Shown here: piece after piece, positions 24,377-34,467 of the stretch
Layout of the letters: every line of letters begins with the position of its first letter
How positions within the stretch are numbered: position 1 is the stretch's first letter
Source of the DNA: an uncultured Sphingomonadales bacterium
Lineage (GTDB): Bacteria; Pseudomonadota; Alphaproteobacteria; Sphingomonadales; Sphingomonadaceae
Length of the DNA stretch: 64,000 nt
Assembly (NCBI GenBank): GCA_903832325.1
Contig: CAILBC010000023.1
Location: 1-64,000 of the forward strand
Reading direction: 5' to 3'
The notes under the pieces: generated by a model
Seen by the model: only the letters and a program-made list of their open reading frames with translations
What the model was told of the DNA's origin: nothing
Database searches by the model: none
Translations under genes and position numbers: made by a program

Positions 24377-25900
24377 ATGACTGTGATCACCCCTCCACGC
24401 GATCGCGACCGCATCGATCTGGGGTCCGCCCCGGCCGAAGGCGGGTGCGGCGCGAAGGACACGATGCGCACCGCCGCGGCGCAGGCCGGCAAATCGGAAA
24501 TTCTCGACCGTTACGCCGCCGACTATCCCAAGGGCCCGCATGACCAGCCGCAATCGATGTGCCCGGCGTTCGGGTCATTGCGCGTGGGCCTGCGCATGCG
24601 CCGCACCGCCAGCGTGCTGTCGGGTTCGGCCTGCTGCGTCTATGGCCTGACCTTCACATCGCATTTCTATGGCGCCCGGCGCAGCGTCGGATACGTGCCG
24701 TTCAGTTCCGAAACGCTCGTCACCGGAAAGCTGTTCGAGGACATCAAGGAAGCGGTCGAGGGCCTGGCCGATCCGGCGCTTTACGATACGATCATCGTCA
24801 CCAACTTGTGCGTGCCCACCGCATCGGGCGTGCCGCTGCAACTGCTGCCCGACCAGATCAACGGCGTGCGCGTGATCGGCATCGATGTGCCGGGCTTTGG
24901 CGTGCCGACCCATGCCGAGGCCAAGGATGTGCTGGCCGGCGCAATGCTGTCCTATGCCCGCCGCGAGGCCGAGGCCGGCCCGGTGGCCGCGCCCAAACAA
25001 CGCCCCGACCGGCCGACCGTGACGCTGCTGGGCGAAATGTTCCCCGCCGATCCCCCGGGCATCGGCGTGCTGCTGGCGCCGCTGGGGCTTGCCGCCGGTC
25101 CGGTCGTGCCGACGCGCGAATGGCGAGAGCTTTATTCCGCGCTCGATTGCGCAGTCGTCGGCGCGATCCACCCGTTCTACACCGCCAGTGTCCGCGAATT
25201 CCAGGCGGCCGGGCGCACGGTCGTCGGGTCGGCCCCGGTGGGGCGTGACGGCACCGCCGCCTGGCTCGATGCCATCGGCCAGGCCTGCGGCGTGGCGCAA
25301 TCGGCGATCGATGCGGCCAAGAACCGCTTTCTCCCCGCAATCGCCGATGCCCTGGCAGCACGGCCGATCAACGGGCGGATTACGGTATCGGGCTATGAAG
25401 GGTCGGAACTGCTGGTCGCGCGGCTGTTGATCGAAAGCGGCGCGCAAGTGCCCTATGTCGGCACAGCCTGCCCGCGCACGGTCTGGTCCGATCCCGATCG
25501 CGAATGGCTGGAAGCCCGCGGCACCCGTGTGCAATTCCGCGCGAGCCTGGAACAGGACATTGCCGCGGTTGAAGAATTCGGTCCGGATCTGGCGATCGGC
25601 ACCACGCCGGTGGTGCAGCACGCCAAGCAGAAATCGATCCCTTCGCTCTATTTCACCAACCTGATTTCGGCACGGCCGCTGATGGGCCCGGCAGGCGCCG
25701 GCAGTCTGGCCATGGTGATCAACGCGGCGCTGGCCAACCAGCACCGGTTCGACAGGATGAGCGCATTTTTCGACGGCGTCGGCACCGGAGCCAATGCCGG
25801 CGTGTGGAACGCCACACCCGTCGACCATCCCGAATTCAAGGCCCGGTACGCGGCAAAGCGCATCGCCGCGGCCAAAGCCGAATCCAGCGTGGGGGTCTGA
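24377..25900 (+). CDS. bchY: Chlorophyllide a reductase subunit Y
   Basis: 507 aa, NifD/BchN-like. Cysteine regions [42 protein letters not shown] and [20 protein letters not shown] supply the BchY share of the 4Fe-4S cluster; the rest is three Rossmann-like domains ending in [19 protein letters not shown]. The catalytic BchYZ heterotetramer reduces the C7=C8 bond of chlorophyllide a, making the bacteriochlorin ring. Starts 3 bases after bchX; 1 base before bchZ. Confidence 0.95.
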   Translation: MTVITPPRDRDRIDLGSAPAEGGCGAKDTMRTAAAQAGKSEILDRYAADYPKGPHDQPQSMCPAFGSLRVGLRMRRTASVLSGSACCVYGLTFTSHFYGARRSVGYVPFSSETLVTGKLFEDIKEAVEGLADPALYDTIIVTNLCVPTASGVPLQLLPDQINGVRVIGIDVPGFGVPTHAEAKDVLAGAMLSYARREAEAGPVAAPKQRPDRPTVTLLGEMFPADPPGIGVLLAPLGLAAGPVVPTREWRELYSALDCAVVGAIHPFYTASVREFQAAGRTVVGSAPVGRDGTAAWLDAIGQACGVAQSAIDAAKNRFLPAIADALAARPINGRITVSGYEGSELLVARLLIESGAQVPYVGTACPRTVWSDPDREWLEARGTRVQFRASLEQDIAAVEEFGPDLAIGTTPVVQHAKQKSIPSLYFTNLISARPLMGPAGAGSLAMVINAALANQHRFDRMSAFFDGVGTGANAGVWNATPVDHPEFKARYAAKRIAAAKAESSVGV

Positions 25901-25901
25901 C

Positions 25902-27347
25902 ATGACGCTCATCCTCGATCATGACCGGGCCGGCGGATATTGGGGCGCGGTCTATGCGTTTACCGCGGTCAAAGGCCTGCAGGTGATCATCGACGGCCCG
26001 GTGGGGTGCGAAAACCTGCCGGTGACATCGGTGCTGCATTATACCGATGGCCTGCCCCCGCACGAATTGCCGATTGTCGTGACCGGCCTTGGCGAACAGG
26101 AACTGGGCCGCGATGGCACCGAAGGCGCGATGAAGCGCGCCTGGGCCACGCTCGATCCCGATCTGCCCGCAGTCGTCGTTACCGGATCGATTGCCGAAAT
26201 GATCGGCGGCGGCGTCACGCCCGAAGGCACCAATATCCAGCGGTTCCTGCCGCGCACGATTGACGAGGACCAGTGGCAGGCCGCCGATCGCGCGCTGACC
26301 TGGCTGTGGACCCAGTTCGGCCCCAAAAAAGTGCCTGCCCTGCGCGCGCCAAAGCCGGGCGATCGGCCGAAAGTCAACATCATCGGGCCGATGTACGGCA
26401 CGTTCAACATGCCGTCCGACCTCGCCGAGATCAGCCGCCTGGTCGAAGGCATCGGCGCCGAAATCAACATGGTCTTTCCGCTGGCCAGCCACCTGGTCGA
26501 TGTGCGCAAGCTGGCCGATGCCCAGGTCAACGTGTGCATGTATCGCGAATTTGGCCGCGGCCTGTGCGAAACGCTCGAACGCCCCTATCTTCAGGCGCCG
26601 ATCGGGCTGGAATCCACCACGCTGTTCCTGCGCAAGCTGGGCGAACTGACCGGGCTGGACCCCGAACCGTTCATAACCCGCGAAAAGCATACCACGATCA
26701 AGCCGCTGTGGGATCTGTGGCGCTCGGTCACGCAGGATTTCTTTGGCACCGCCAGCTTTGGCATCGTTGCCACCGATACTTATGCGCGCGGCATCCGCAA
26801 ATTCCTTGAGGATGACATGGGCCTGCCGTGCAATTTCGCGGTGTCGCGCTGTGCCGGGTCGAAATCCGACAACCAGGCGGTCAAGGACATGATCGCGACC
26901 AATCCGCCACTGGTGCTGTTCGGCAGCTTCAACGAACGCATGTATATGGCCGAAGCCGGCGGACGCGGCGTGTATATTCCCGCCAGTTTCCCCGGCGCAG
27001 TGATCCGCCGCCACACCGGCACACCGTTCATGGGCTATTCCGGGGCGACCTACCTTGTCCAGGAAGTGTGCAACGCGCTGTTTGATGCGTTGTTCCACAT
27101 CCTGCCGCTGGCCGGTCAGCTCGACAAGGCCGAACCCACTCCGGCGCGGATCGAACGCGAGCTGGCCTGGGATGAAGCCGCCAAGACCGAGCTTGATGCG
27201 GTTGTCGAACGCGCCCCCGTGCTGGTGCGCATTTCGATGGCCAAGCGCATCCGCGATGCTGCCGAACGCGCCGCCCGCCGCGCGGGTGAGCCGAGCGTCA
27301 GCCCCGAGCGCCTGGCGCTCGCCATTCATGAAAGCCGCGACGCATGA
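25902..27347 (+). CDS. bchZ: Chlorophyllide a reductase subunit Z
   Basis: 481 aa from the ATG at 25902; the longer frame upstream reads through bchY out of frame. Motifs: [40 protein letters not shown] split across the N-terminus with the cluster Cys (PVGCENLP), [34 protein letters not shown], and [32 protein letters not shown] near the C-terminus. Partner of BchY. The stop overlaps the start of a small frame (orf47) that leads into pufB. Confidence 0.95.
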   Translation: MTLILDHDRAGGYWGAVYAFTAVKGLQVIIDGPVGCENLPVTSVLHYTDGLPPHELPIVVTGLGEQELGRDGTEGAMKRAWATLDPDLPAVVVTGSIAEMIGGGVTPEGTNIQRFLPRTIDEDQWQAADRALTWLWTQFGPKKVPALRAPKPGDRPKVNIIGPMYGTFNMPSDLAEISRLVEGIGAEINMVFPLASHLVDVRKLADAQVNVCMYREFGRGLCETLERPYLQAPIGLESTTLFLRKLGELTGLDPEPFITREKHTTIKPLWDLWRSVTQDFFGTASFGIVATDTYARGIRKFLEDDMGLPCNFAVSRCAGSKSDNQAVKDMIATNPPLVLFGSFNERMYMAEAGGRGVYIPASFPGAVIRRHTGTPFMGYSGATYLVQEVCNALFDALFHILPLAGQLDKAEPTPARIERELAWDEAAKTELDAVVERAPVLVRISMAKRIRDAAERAARRAGEPSVSPERLALAIHESRDA

Positions 27348-27487
27348 GCGCGGCCAGCCTTTCCCGCATCGATCCGAACGGGTCGCGGGTACACCGATCC
27401 TCGCGGGCGTCACGCCCGTGTGGATGCCGTCGGAGCGCGCCTGGCGCGTTCCAGCCCTCGTCGGGAAAAATGGAGACGAAAACATGA
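27344..27487 (+). CDS. Possible small frame linking bchZ to pufB (orf47)
   Basis: A 47-codon frame begins with an ATG that overlaps the bchZ stop (ATGA) and ends with a TGA overlapping the pufB ATG (ATGA). The product would be basic and Ser/Arg-rich without a membrane span, so it is not PufQ, which normally sits here. No family match is known to me and there is no good ribosome-binding site apart from coupling. The stretch also holds hairpins (CGGGCGTCACGCCCG near 27404), so it may simply be an untranslated linker. Confidence 0.3.
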   Translation: MSAASLSRIDPNGSRVHRSSRASRPCGCRRSAPGAFQPSSGKMETKT

Positions 27488-27639
27488 GCGATCCGAACGA
27501 AAGGATGGGACCAGGGACCTACCTGACCCCAGAAGAGGCCAAAGAGTTTCACAAGCTCTTTGTGACCAGCTTCATGATCTTCACGGTTGTGGCGATTATC
27601 GCCCACGTGCTGGTCTGGAACTGGCGTCCTTGGTTTTAA
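27484..27639 (+). CDS. pufB: Light-harvesting LH1 beta subunit
   Basis: 51 aa from the ATG at 27484, with GGAG 9 bases upstream. Typical beta polypeptide: a polar N-terminus (TYLTPEEAKEFHKLFVTSF), one membrane span and the C-terminal HVLVWNWRPWF, in which the His (residue 41) binds bacteriochlorophyll and the Trp residues line the ring. Too short for many gene callers. Followed after 8 bases by a strong hairpin and then pufA. Confidence 0.95.
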   Translation: MSDPNERMGPGTYLTPEEAKEFHKLFVTSFMIFTVVAIIAHVLVWNWRPWF

Positions 27640-27647
27640 TCCCCGGC

Positions 27648-27668
27648 TTCCGGGACAGTGTCCCGGAA
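27648..27668 (+). ncRNA. Hairpin between pufB and pufA
   Basis: TTCCGGGACA and TGTCCCGGAA are perfect 10-base arms around one G. It lies in the 59-base pufB-pufA spacer and would form a stable mRNA stem; perhaps it sets the alpha/beta transcript ratio or blocks decay. Confidence 0.6.
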
Positions 27669-27698
27669 ACTGGGCAGTAAATGAGAAGGAGCCACGTT

Positions 27699-27878
27699 AT
27701 GTGGAGAATTTGGTTGATCTTCGACCCGCGCCGCGCGCTGGTCGCACTGGCTGTATTCCTGTTTGTGCTGGCACTGCTGATTCACTTCATCCTGCTGAGC
27801 ACCGATCGGTTCAACTGGCTCGATGGTCCGCACAAGAAGGTGGCTGCGGCTGCCATGGCGTCACCGGCGGGCACCTGA
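27699..27878 (+). CDS. pufA: Light-harvesting LH1 alpha subunit
   Basis: 59 aa from the ATG at 27699, after AAGGAG at a spacing of 8. [20 protein letters not shown] opens in the usual way for LH1 alpha; the single span contains the bacteriochlorophyll-binding His ([10 protein letters not shown], residue 29), followed by the [10 protein letters not shown] turn. A ~15-residue Ala-rich tail ([14 protein letters not shown]) is extra and may be trimmed. Confidence 0.95.
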   Translation: MWRIWLIFDPRRALVALAVFLFVLALLIHFILLSTDRFNWLDGPHKKVAAAAMASPAGT

Positions 27879-27915
27879 CTGGATGGCATGTCGCGCTTTT
27901 GCGCGATGGCGGGCT

Positions 27916-27946
27916 GACGAGGCCGGACACCAGGCCCGGACTCGTC
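27916..27946 (+). ncRNA. Intercistronic hairpin between pufA and pufL
   Basis: GACGAG (27916-27921) pairs with CTCGTC (27941-27946), with inner GCCGG/CCGGA pairing. In Rhodobacter a hairpin at this place protects the pufBA part of the message from 3' decay, giving an excess of antenna over reaction centre; the same role is inferred. A second palindrome (CCGGCATATGCCGG, 27977-27990) lies right before the pufL ribosome-binding site. Confidence 0.6.
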
Positions 27947-28005
27947 GCTCGGCCAATTCCTGACAGCAAACGATCCCCGGCATATGCCGGAGGGGGAGAA
28001 GAGCA

Positions 28006-28830
28006 ATGGCGCTGCTGAGCTTTGAGCGAAAATATCGTGTGCGGGGAGGCACGCTCATCGGCGGCGACCTTTTCGACTTTTGGGTCGGCCCCTTCTATGT
28101 CGGTTTCTTTGGCGTAACGACGGCGATTACCGCGACGTTGGGCACGCTGCTGATCATCTACGCCGCCTCGCTGGGGCCCACGTGGAACCCGTGGCTGATC
28201 AGCATTGCGCCACCCGACATCAGCTATGGCCTGGCACTGGCCCCGCTGCGTGAAGGCGGGTTCTGGCAGGTCATCACGATCTGCGCGATCGGGGCCTTTG
28301 TGTCGTGGGCGCTGCGCGAAGTGGAAATCTGCCGCAAACTGGGCATCGGCTATCATGTGCCGTTTGCTTATGGCTTTGCGATCTTTGCCTATGTTTCGCT
28401 GGAAGTGATCCGGCCGTTTCTGCTGGGGGCATGGGGCTTCGGCTTTCCCTATGGCATCTTCAGCCATCTGGATTGGGTGTCGAACACCGGATACCAGTAT
28501 CTGCATTTCCACTACAATCCCGCCCACATGATCGCAGTCAGCTTCTTCTTCGTAACCGGTGGCGCACTGGCCTTCCACGGCGCGCTGGTCCTGTCGTCGG
28601 TCAATCCGGCGCCGGGTGAAGACGTGAAATCGCCCGAATACGAAGACGGATTTTTCCGTGACACGATCGGATATTCGGTGGGCACGCTGGGCATCCATCG
28701 CCTGGGTCTGTTCCTGGCGCTGTCCGCCGGGTTCTGGAGCGCGGTCTGCATCATCATTTCGGGGCCCCTCTGGACACGCGGCTGGCCGGAATGGTGGTCG
28801 TGGTGGCTCAATCTGCCGATCTGGTCCTAA
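28006..28830 (+). CDS. pufL: Reaction centre L subunit
   Basis: 274 aa, standard length. Five membrane spans. Histidines at 154, 174 and at 191 and 231 (FHGALVL, GIHRLG) correspond to the ligands of the accessory and special-pair bacteriochlorophylls and the non-haem iron. The QB-side segment around [22 protein letters not shown] is well kept. Start at 28006 after AGGGGGAG. Seven bases upstream lies a 14-bp palindrome that might tune translation. 15 bases separate it from pufM. Confidence 0.97.
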   Translation: MALLSFERKYRVRGGTLIGGDLFDFWVGPFYVGFFGVTTAITATLGTLLIIYAASLGPTWNPWLISIAPPDISYGLALAPLREGGFWQVITICAIGAFVSWALREVEICRKLGIGYHVPFAYGFAIFAYVSLEVIRPFLLGAWGFGFPYGIFSHLDWVSNTGYQYLHFHYNPAHMIAVSFFFVTGGALAFHGALVLSSVNPAPGEDVKSPEYEDGFFRDTIGYSVGTLGIHRLGLFLALSAGFWSAVCIIISGPLWTRGWPEWWSWWLNLPIWS

Positions 28831-28845
28831 GGAGGGACTCGCCCG

Positions 28846-29820
28846 ATGGCACGCTATCAAAACATGTTCACCCAGGTGCAATTGCGCGGACCGCTCGAAG
28901 CGGGACCCCCCTTGCGCAATGCCACCTTCACTCGCACCGGCCCGGGGTTTTACAACTACTGGATGGGCAAATTCGGCAACGCCCAGATCGGGCCGATCTA
29001 TCTCGGCACGCTCGGCATGGCTTCGCTGATCTTTGCCTTCCTGTCGTTCGAAATCATCGGGCTCAACATGTGGGCCAGCGTCGGCTGGAACCCCGTACAG
29101 TTCGTGCGCATGCTGCCCTGGCTGGCGCTTGAACCGCCGGGGCCGGAATACGGCTTTTCGATGTTCGTGCCGCTGAACAAGGGCGGCTGGTGGCTGATCG
29201 CCGGCTTCTGCATGACCACCGCGCTGATCCTGTGGTTCCTGCGCACGTATATCCGGGCACGCGCCCTGGGCATGGGCACGCATGTGGCCTGGGCCTTTGC
29301 CGCCGGCATCTTCCTGATCATCACGCTGGGCTTTATCCGCCCGATGCTGATGGGCAGCTGGGCAGAGGCGGTGCCATTCGGCATCTTCCCGCACCTGGAC
29401 TGGACTGCGGCATTCTCGATCCGGTACGGCAACTTGTTCTACAATCCGTTCCACTGTCTTTCGATCGTGTTCCTTTATGGTTCGACGCTGCTGTTTGCGA
29501 TGCACGGCGCAACGATCCTGGCGGTGGGCCGTTATGGCGGCGAACGCGAAATCGAACAGATCACCGACCGTGGCACGGCTTCGGAACGTGCGGCGCTGTT
29601 CTGGCGCTGGACCATGGGCTTTAACGCTACGATGGAATCGATCCACCGCTGGGCATGGTGGTTCGCGGTGCTGACCCCGCTGACCGGCGGTATCGGCATC
29701 CTGTTGACCGGCACCGTCGTCGACAACTGGTACATGTGGGCCGTGATGCATCACTATGCTCCGGGTTATCCGGGCACAGGCGTCATCGATCCCGCAACTT
29801 TGCCGGGAGCACCGAAATGA
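28846..29820 (+). CDS. pufM: Reaction centre M subunit
   Basis: 324 aa with five spans, ending [15 protein letters not shown], a C-terminal extension suited to binding a tetraheme cytochrome. Key sites are [12 protein letters not shown] (His203, special-pair ligand), FAMHGATIL (iron ligand), the Glu of [14 protein letters not shown] region (iron ligand) and [15 protein letters not shown] (iron/QA side). The residue after His203 is Cys where Rhodobacter has Gly. AAGGAGG lies before the start. Its stop overlaps the pufC start. Confidence 0.97.
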   Translation: MARYQNMFTQVQLRGPLEAGPPLRNATFTRTGPGFYNYWMGKFGNAQIGPIYLGTLGMASLIFAFLSFEIIGLNMWASVGWNPVQFVRMLPWLALEPPGPEYGFSMFVPLNKGGWWLIAGFCMTTALILWFLRTYIRARALGMGTHVAWAFAAGIFLIITLGFIRPMLMGSWAEAVPFGIFPHLDWTAAFSIRYGNLFYNPFHCLSIVFLYGSTLLFAMHGATILAVGRYGGEREIEQITDRGTASERAALFWRWTMGFNATMESIHRWAWWFAVLTPLTGGIGILLTGTVVDNWYMWAVMHHYAPGYPGTGVIDPATLPGAPK

Positions 29821-30971
29821 AGCGCACCCCCTATACCAGAACCGCCCTGGCGGTGATCAGCGGCCTGGGTCTCCTGGCGCTTGGCGGGTGCGAACCCGGC
29901 CACAAACAGACCGTGCAATATGGCTATCGCGGCACGGGCATGAACCAGATCATCGACGTGAAGCACATGGTTTCGCCGGGCACGATCCCCGATGCGCCCT
30001 ATCCCTTGCCCGCCGATGGCGGTCCCAAGGCGGGCGAAACCTATCAGAACGTGAAAGTGCTGAGCGGAGTCAGCACCGAGCGGTTCAACCACCTGATGGC
30101 CGAAATCAGCCAGTGGGTGGCGCCGCCGGAACAGGGCTGTGCCTATTGCCACAACCCTGAAAACATGGCGTCTGACGAAAAGTACACCAAAGTCGTCGCG
30201 CGGCGCATGCTGCAGATGACGCAGACGATCAATTCGACCTGGTCTCCGCATGTCCAGAAAGTCGGCGTCACCTGCTATACCTGCCACCGCGGCAATGCAG
30301 TGCCGGCGAACAAGTGGGCGCTGTCGGCCGGCGCGCCGCATCCGGGTTCGATCCTGGGTGATCGGCACGACCAGAACCCGGTCAGCGCCGATGCGGCTTA
30401 TTCGGATCTGCCGACCACCGGATTTGCCGACTATCTGCTGGGCGCGAAAAACATCCGCGTTTATGGCACGACGGTACTGCCCAAATATGATGGCAAGGGC
30501 GCTTCGGTGCAAACCGCCGAAAAATCCTATGGCCTGATGATGCACATGAGCAAGGCGCTGGGGGTCAATTGCACCTTCTGCCACAATACCCAGGCGTTTG
30601 GCGCCTGGAACCTCAGCCGGCCGCAGCGGGCAACCGCCTGGTACGGCATCCGCATGGTTCGCGACATCAACAACACCTATATCAGCTCGCTGCAATCGGT
30701 GTTCCCCGACAATCATGATCGCAAGGGGCCGATGGGCGATCCGTACAAGGTGAACTGCACGACCTGCCACCAGGGCGTGAACAAACCGCTGGGAGGGGTC
30801 AGCATGATGGCCCAGGCGCCGGCGCTGTGGGGCCCTGTGGCGCCCTATACCGCACATGCCGGGGCCGCTGCGGCCGAACCGGCTGCAGCACCCGCCGCCG
30901 CACCCGCCGACGCGGCAAAGCCCGCGCCGCTGGCCATGAATGGCGCCGGTCCGGGAACCGCCGCGAAATGA
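29817..30971 (+). CDS. pufC: Photosynthetic reaction centre tetraheme cytochrome c subunit
   Basis: 384 aa. A lipoprotein signal (LLALGGC, Cys25) anchors it on the periplasmic side. Four haem motifs are visible: CAYCH (108-112), CYTCH (153-157), CTFCH (252-256) and CTTCH (314-318). It passes electrons from soluble or membrane carriers to the oxidised special pair. After the last haem there is an Ala/Pro-rich tail of ~50 residues. The ATG overlaps the pufM stop (ATGA), and a strong hairpin follows the gene, so it ends the puf transcript. Confidence 0.96.
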   Translation: MKRTPYTRTALAVISGLGLLALGGCEPGHKQTVQYGYRGTGMNQIIDVKHMVSPGTIPDAPYPLPADGGPKAGETYQNVKVLSGVSTERFNHLMAEISQWVAPPEQGCAYCHNPENMASDEKYTKVVARRMLQMTQTINSTWSPHVQKVGVTCYTCHRGNAVPANKWALSAGAPHPGSILGDRHDQNPVSADAAYSDLPTTGFADYLLGAKNIRVYGTTVLPKYDGKGASVQTAEKSYGLMMHMSKALGVNCTFCHNTQAFGAWNLSRPQRATAWYGIRMVRDINNTYISSLQSVFPDNHDRKGPMGDPYKVNCTTCHQGVNKPLGGVSMMAQAPALWGPVAPYTAHAGAAAAEPAAAPAAAPADAAKPAPLAMNGAGPGTAAK

Positions 30972-30977
30972 TCGGGC

Positions 30978-31007
30978 CCCGCGCCGCCGTACCCACGGCG
31001 GCGCGGG
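30978..31007 (+). terminator. Hairpin after pufC
   Basis: Arms CCCGCGCCGCCGT and ACGGCGGCGCGGG (13 bp) around ACCC, seven bases past the pufC stop. Very stable but without a T-run, so it may protect the 3' end or slow the polymerase rather than end transcription cleanly. Confidence 0.55.
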
Positions 31008-31044
31008 CTCCATCACCTCTCCCCTACCATCCAGGGCCGCGCGC

Positions 31045-32298
31045 ATGACGATCCACGATCATCCCTTGCGCGGCGCCCTTTCGGCGGAAATGCATGTCCG
31101 CCGCCTGCCCCGCCTGGAAACCCCGTGCCGCCTGATGCAGGTTGTCACCGTGCTGGGCGAAACCAACACCGATGCGGCGCGCGCGCATATCGAGGCGCTG
31201 AAACGGCTATCCACCGAGCTGGTCCCGCTGTCTGCCAAATATGCGGTGCTGCTGATCGACGGCATCACGCTGGTGTGGGAACGCCATACCGAATTCGCGA
31301 CATATACGCTGGTGCGCCAGGGCATGACTGCCGAACCGTTCGATCCGGCCGATTTCGACCCGGTGCGCGATCGGCTCTATGCCGGGATGCCCGGCGAAAT
31401 CATCCGTTCGACACAGATCGCGCTGGTTGGCGGACCCGAATGGGACCCGACCGCGCTCGACCTGTCACGCTGGTTTTCCGATGCCGCCACGGTGGTGTGC
31501 GATGTGGCGGGGGGCATTGCGCGGATTGCCTCGGATTTCCGGCTCAACGCCGATGGCTATGGCCGCCTGCTGGTCCACGATCGCGGATTGCAGCATGACG
31601 AGGCCGGGCAATTGCTGCTGCGGCTGCAGGAACTGGGCAATTACCGCAATATGGCGCTGCTCGGCCTGCCGCTGGCGCAGCGTCTGACACCGGCGGTCAG
31701 CACGCTGGAGGCGCGGCTCGCCGAATTGACTCACGCGGTCTCCGAACGATCGACGCAGGACGACCAGCTGCTGGACGAATTGAGCTTTCTGTCGGCCGAA
31801 CTCGCGCGGATCGTCGCCGAAACGCGATACCGCATGAGCGCCACGCGCGCCTATGCGCAGCTGAGCGTGGACCGGCTGGGCAGCCTGACCATCGGCGTGG
31901 TGCGCGGGTACCAGTCGCTTGACGATTTCACCGAGCGGCGGCTCGTGCCGGCGGTGCGCACTTGCGATTCGTTCTCCGCCCGGCTGGATGACCTGTCGCG
32001 CCGTGCGGCCTGGACCAGCGACCTGCTGCGCACGCGCATTGATATCGCCCTGGCGCGCCAGAACCGCGATCTGCTCGCCTCGATGGATGCGCGCACCCAC
32101 CTGCAACTGCGCCTGCAACAGACCGTCGAAGGGCTGTCAGTGGTCGCCATCAGCTATTACATGGTCGCGCTGATCGGGCACATGCTGGGCGTGATCACCT
32201 TCGTGTCGCACGATGTCGCGATGGCGGTGGTGGTGCCGGTGGTGGTCGCCAGCGTAGCGGCCGGCCTGTTCTGGATGCGCCGCCACGTGCTGCAATAA
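31045..32298 (+). CDS. DUF3422 family membrane-anchored protein
   Basis: 417 aa from the ATG at 31045. The sequence fits the DUF3422 family, known from many alphaproteobacteria: HPLRGALSAEMHVRRLP near the start, RHTEFATYTLVRQG and FRLNADGYGRLLVHDRGLQHDEAGQLLLRLQELGNYRNMALLGLPLA in the middle (named as order of motifs). A long helical, coiled-coil-like part precedes two C-terminal membrane spans (VVAISYYMVALIGHMLGVITF and VAMAVVVPVVVASVAAGLFW), a layout like CorA-type or ElmoE-type envelope proteins. Function unknown. It follows pufC on the same strand after a 73-base spacer with the hairpin and converges on hemA. Confidence 0.8.
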   Translation: MTIHDHPLRGALSAEMHVRRLPRLETPCRLMQVVTVLGETNTDAARAHIEALKRLSTELVPLSAKYAVLLIDGITLVWERHTEFATYTLVRQGMTAEPFDPADFDPVRDRLYAGMPGEIIRSTQIALVGGPEWDPTALDLSRWFSDAATVVCDVAGGIARIASDFRLNADGYGRLLVHDRGLQHDEAGQLLLRLQELGNYRNMALLGLPLAQRLTPAVSTLEARLAELTHAVSERSTQDDQLLDELSFLSAELARIVAETRYRMSATRAYAQLSVDRLGSLTIGVVRGYQSLDDFTERRLVPAVRTCDSFSARLDDLSRRAAWTSDLLRTRIDIALARQNRDLLASMDARTHLQLRLQQTVEGLSVVAISYYMVALIGHMLGVITFVSHDVAMAVVVPVVVASVAAGLFWMRRHVLQ

Positions 32299-32386
32299 TG
32301 CGGCTGTGCGATGAGTGGAACTTATCACACAACGTGACGCTCAGGCGCCCCGGCAAAGCGGGGCGTGACAGCCTGCAAACCTGAGG

Positions 32387-32418
32387 AAATCCCCTCCCCC
32401 GAAGGAGAGGGGGATTTT
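32387..32418. terminator. Bidirectional terminator between the DUF3422 gene and hemA
   Basis: AAATCCCC-TCC and GGA-GAGGGGGATTT pair around CCCGAA and are followed by a T-run on the plus strand; on the minus strand the stem ends in AAAT/GGATTT so it can act for hemA too. A second GC hairpin (GCCCCGGCAAAGCGGGGC) lies at 32347-32364. Confidence 0.6.
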
Positions 32419-32425
32419 GTGATGA

Positions 32426-33646
32426 TCAGGCCGCCATCGCCCGGCGGGCCAGTTCGCACATCGACCAGATTTCGCTGAGCGAAGTTACCAGGCGATCAAT
32501 GTCGCCATCGGTGTGCACCGGCGATGGCGTGAGGCGCAGGCGCTCGGTGCCCACGGGCACGGTGGGGTAATTGATCGGCTGCAGATAGATGCCGTGGTGT
32601 TCCAGCAGCCAGTCGCTGATGCGTTTGCACTTGTGCGCATCGCCCACCATGATCGGGATGATGTGGCTGGGGTTATCCATCGTCGGAATGCCCATTGCAT
32701 CCAGCCGGCGGCGCACTTGCGCCACGCGGTCGCGATGGCGTTCGCGTTCCGCATTGCTTTCCTTCAGGTGGCGGATGCTGGCGGTCGCGCCGGCGGCCAG
32801 CGCGGGCGGCAGCGCGGTGGTAAAGATGAAGCCGCTGGCAAAGCTGCGGACGAAATCGCACAGCGCGGTCGATGCGGCGATATAGCCGCCCATCACGCCA
32901 AACGCCTTGCCCAGCGTGCCTTCGATCACGGTCACGCGGTCCATCAGGCCTTCGCGTTCGGCCACGCCACCGCCGCGCGGACCATAAAGGCCAACGCCAT
33001 GCACTTCATCAAGGTACGACATCGCGCCGTGCTTTTCGCAGACGTCGAGAATCTCGGCGATCGGGGCGATATCGCCATCCATCGAATAGACGCTTTCGAA
33101 CGCGACCAGTTTGGGCAATTCGGGATCGAGCTGCGACAGCCGGCGATCAAGATCTTCGGGCGAATTGTGTGCAAATTTGTGCACCGGCGCGCGGCTGTGG
33201 CGGATGCCTTCGATCATCGAGGCATGATTGAGCGCATCGGACAGGATGACGCAGCCGGGGATGCGTGATCCCAGTGTGCCCAGCGCCGCCCAGTTCGAAA
33301 CATAGCCCGACGTGAACAGCAGCGCCGATTCCTTGCCGTGCAGATCGGCCAGTTCCGCTTCAAGCAGCACGTGGCTGTGCGTCGTGCCGGAAATGTTGCG
33401 CGTTCCGCCGGCGCCCGCGCCGCAGCGATCGAGCGTTTCGTGCATCGCGGCCAGGACCTTGGGGTGCTGCCCCATGCCCAGATAATCGTTCGAACACCAC
33501 ACGGTGACCGGCCGCGTGCCGTCTTCGACAAATTGTTCCGCCGCGGGATAGGCGCCGGCCTTGCGTTCCAGTTCGGCAAAGATGCGGTAACGGCCATCAT
33601 CCTTGAGGTTTGCGAGTTCGGCTTGGAAAAATGCCTCGTACTTCAT
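32426..33646 (-). CDS. hemA: 5-aminolevulinate synthase
   Basis: 406 aa, standard length for alphaproteobacterial ALAS. It makes 5-aminolevulinate from glycine and succinyl-CoA with PLP, feeding haem and bacteriochlorophyll. Visible motifs: [49 protein letters not shown], the [11 protein letters not shown] and [15 protein letters not shown] blocks, and the PLP lysine in [14 protein letters not shown] (about residue 246). It is the last gene of the bchF...puhE run, sharing four bases with puhE (ATGA), so its expression is tied to photosynthesis. Another hemA or hemA-like copy may exist elsewhere. Confidence 0.96.
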   Translation of the reverse strand: MKYEAFFQAELANLKDDGRYRIFAELERKAGAYPAAEQFVEDGTRPVTVWCSNDYLGMGQHPKVLAAMHETLDRCGAGAGGTRNISGTTHSHVLLEAELADLHGKESALLFTSGYVSNWAALGTLGSRIPGCVILSDALNHASMIEGIRHSRAPVHKFAHNSPEDLDRRLSQLDPELPKLVAFESVYSMDGDIAPIAEILDVCEKHGAMSYLDEVHGVGLYGPRGGGVAEREGLMDRVTVIEGTLGKAFGVMGGYIAASTALCDFVRSFASGFIFTTALPPALAAGATASIRHLKESNAERERHRDRVAQVRRRLDAMGIPTMDNPSHIIPIMVGDAHKCKRISDWLLEHHGIYLQPINYPTVPVGTERLRLTPSPVHTDGDIDRLVTSLSEIWSMCELARRAMAA

Positions 33647-34467
33647 TTAATCTTCCCCGCTTGTTCCAGGATGCCAGCTTGTTCGAGAATAATGGCGGCT
33701 TTTGCCGTTCCGGCTGACGTCGACGACGCCCATTGAAACAGTTTGGCGTCGCGCAATGGCAGCACCAGAAAACAATGTTCGACCACGCCCAGCGCGGCCA
33801 GCCCGGCCAGCAGCGTGCCGCTGGCCCAGGCCCCGCTGCCCGCCGGCGCGCCCTGCCCCGCCAGCCACGCCCAGGCCGTCAGCCCCACGCTCAGCACGAT
33901 CGAAAAGGGAAACAGCGCGTTCCCCCGGCGTTTGCGAAAATAGCTTTTCAAATAGACCAGATGGTCAGGAAAGACTTCATCGCTCAGATTGGGCACGCCC
34001 AGATAAAGATTGAACTTCGCCGACAGCCGCAGCACGAACAGCAGCAGGAATGTCAGCGGCGCGGTCTGGTTGGGCTGCCCCCAGGTCACGGCAAACAGCA
34101 CGATCGCGGTGGCGGCAATGGCCAGTTCGTGGTGGATCACCGTTGCCGTGGCCGCGCTGAACCGTTTCCAGCCGCCAGTGGCATCGGCCGGGCATTCGGC
34201 GCGGTTTGGCCCCGCGACAATGCCCATCAAAAAGCTCATTTCGTGCCAGCCCCAGATCACGATGGCCGCCGCAAACGCGGTATAGGCGCCCGCGGCACTG
34301 GCATCGCCGGCCCGCACCCCCACCAGCACGATCGCCGCGATCGCCACCAGCCCGGCCAGCGCAAGGCTGGTCGCATAAGTCGTGCGCGGCCGGCTATCCA
34401 GCCAGACGATCGCCGCGGTGCCGATGAACCACATCAGGAACGCGAAGATGAGCGGGGGCAGGATCAC
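33643..34467 (-). CDS. puhE: Photosynthetic complex assembly protein PuhE (DUF3623)
   Basis: 274 aa with about seven membrane spans. The family is recognised by [44 protein letters not shown] and VIHHELAI, and [29 protein letters not shown], listed in order. PuhE adjusts bacteriochlorophyll production and antenna assembly in Rhodobacter. The C-terminus carries an in-frame 18-base duplication (ILEQAG twice). Overlaps acsF and hemA by four bases each. Confidence 0.9.
   Translation of the reverse strand: MILPPLIFAFLMWFIGTAAIVWLDSRPRTTYATSLALAGLVAIAAIVLVGVRAGDASAAGAYTAFAAAIVIWGWHEMSFLMGIVAGPNRAECPADATGGWKRFSAATATVIHHELAIAATAIVLFAVTWGQPNQTAPLTFLLLFVLRLSAKFNLYLGVPNLSDEVFPDHLVYLKSYFRKRRGNALFPFSIVLSVGLTAWAWLAGQGAPAGSGAWASGTLLAGLAALGVVEHCFLVLPLRDAKLFQWASSTSAGTAKAAIILEQAGILEQAGKIK

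Noticed and set aside
24575..25912. 445-codon minus-strand frame across bchY
   Set aside because: Shadow of bchY; His/Gly/Arg-rich without motifs.
27348..27483. pufQ
   Set aside because: The only frame here is basic, lacks a membrane span and does not resemble PufQ.
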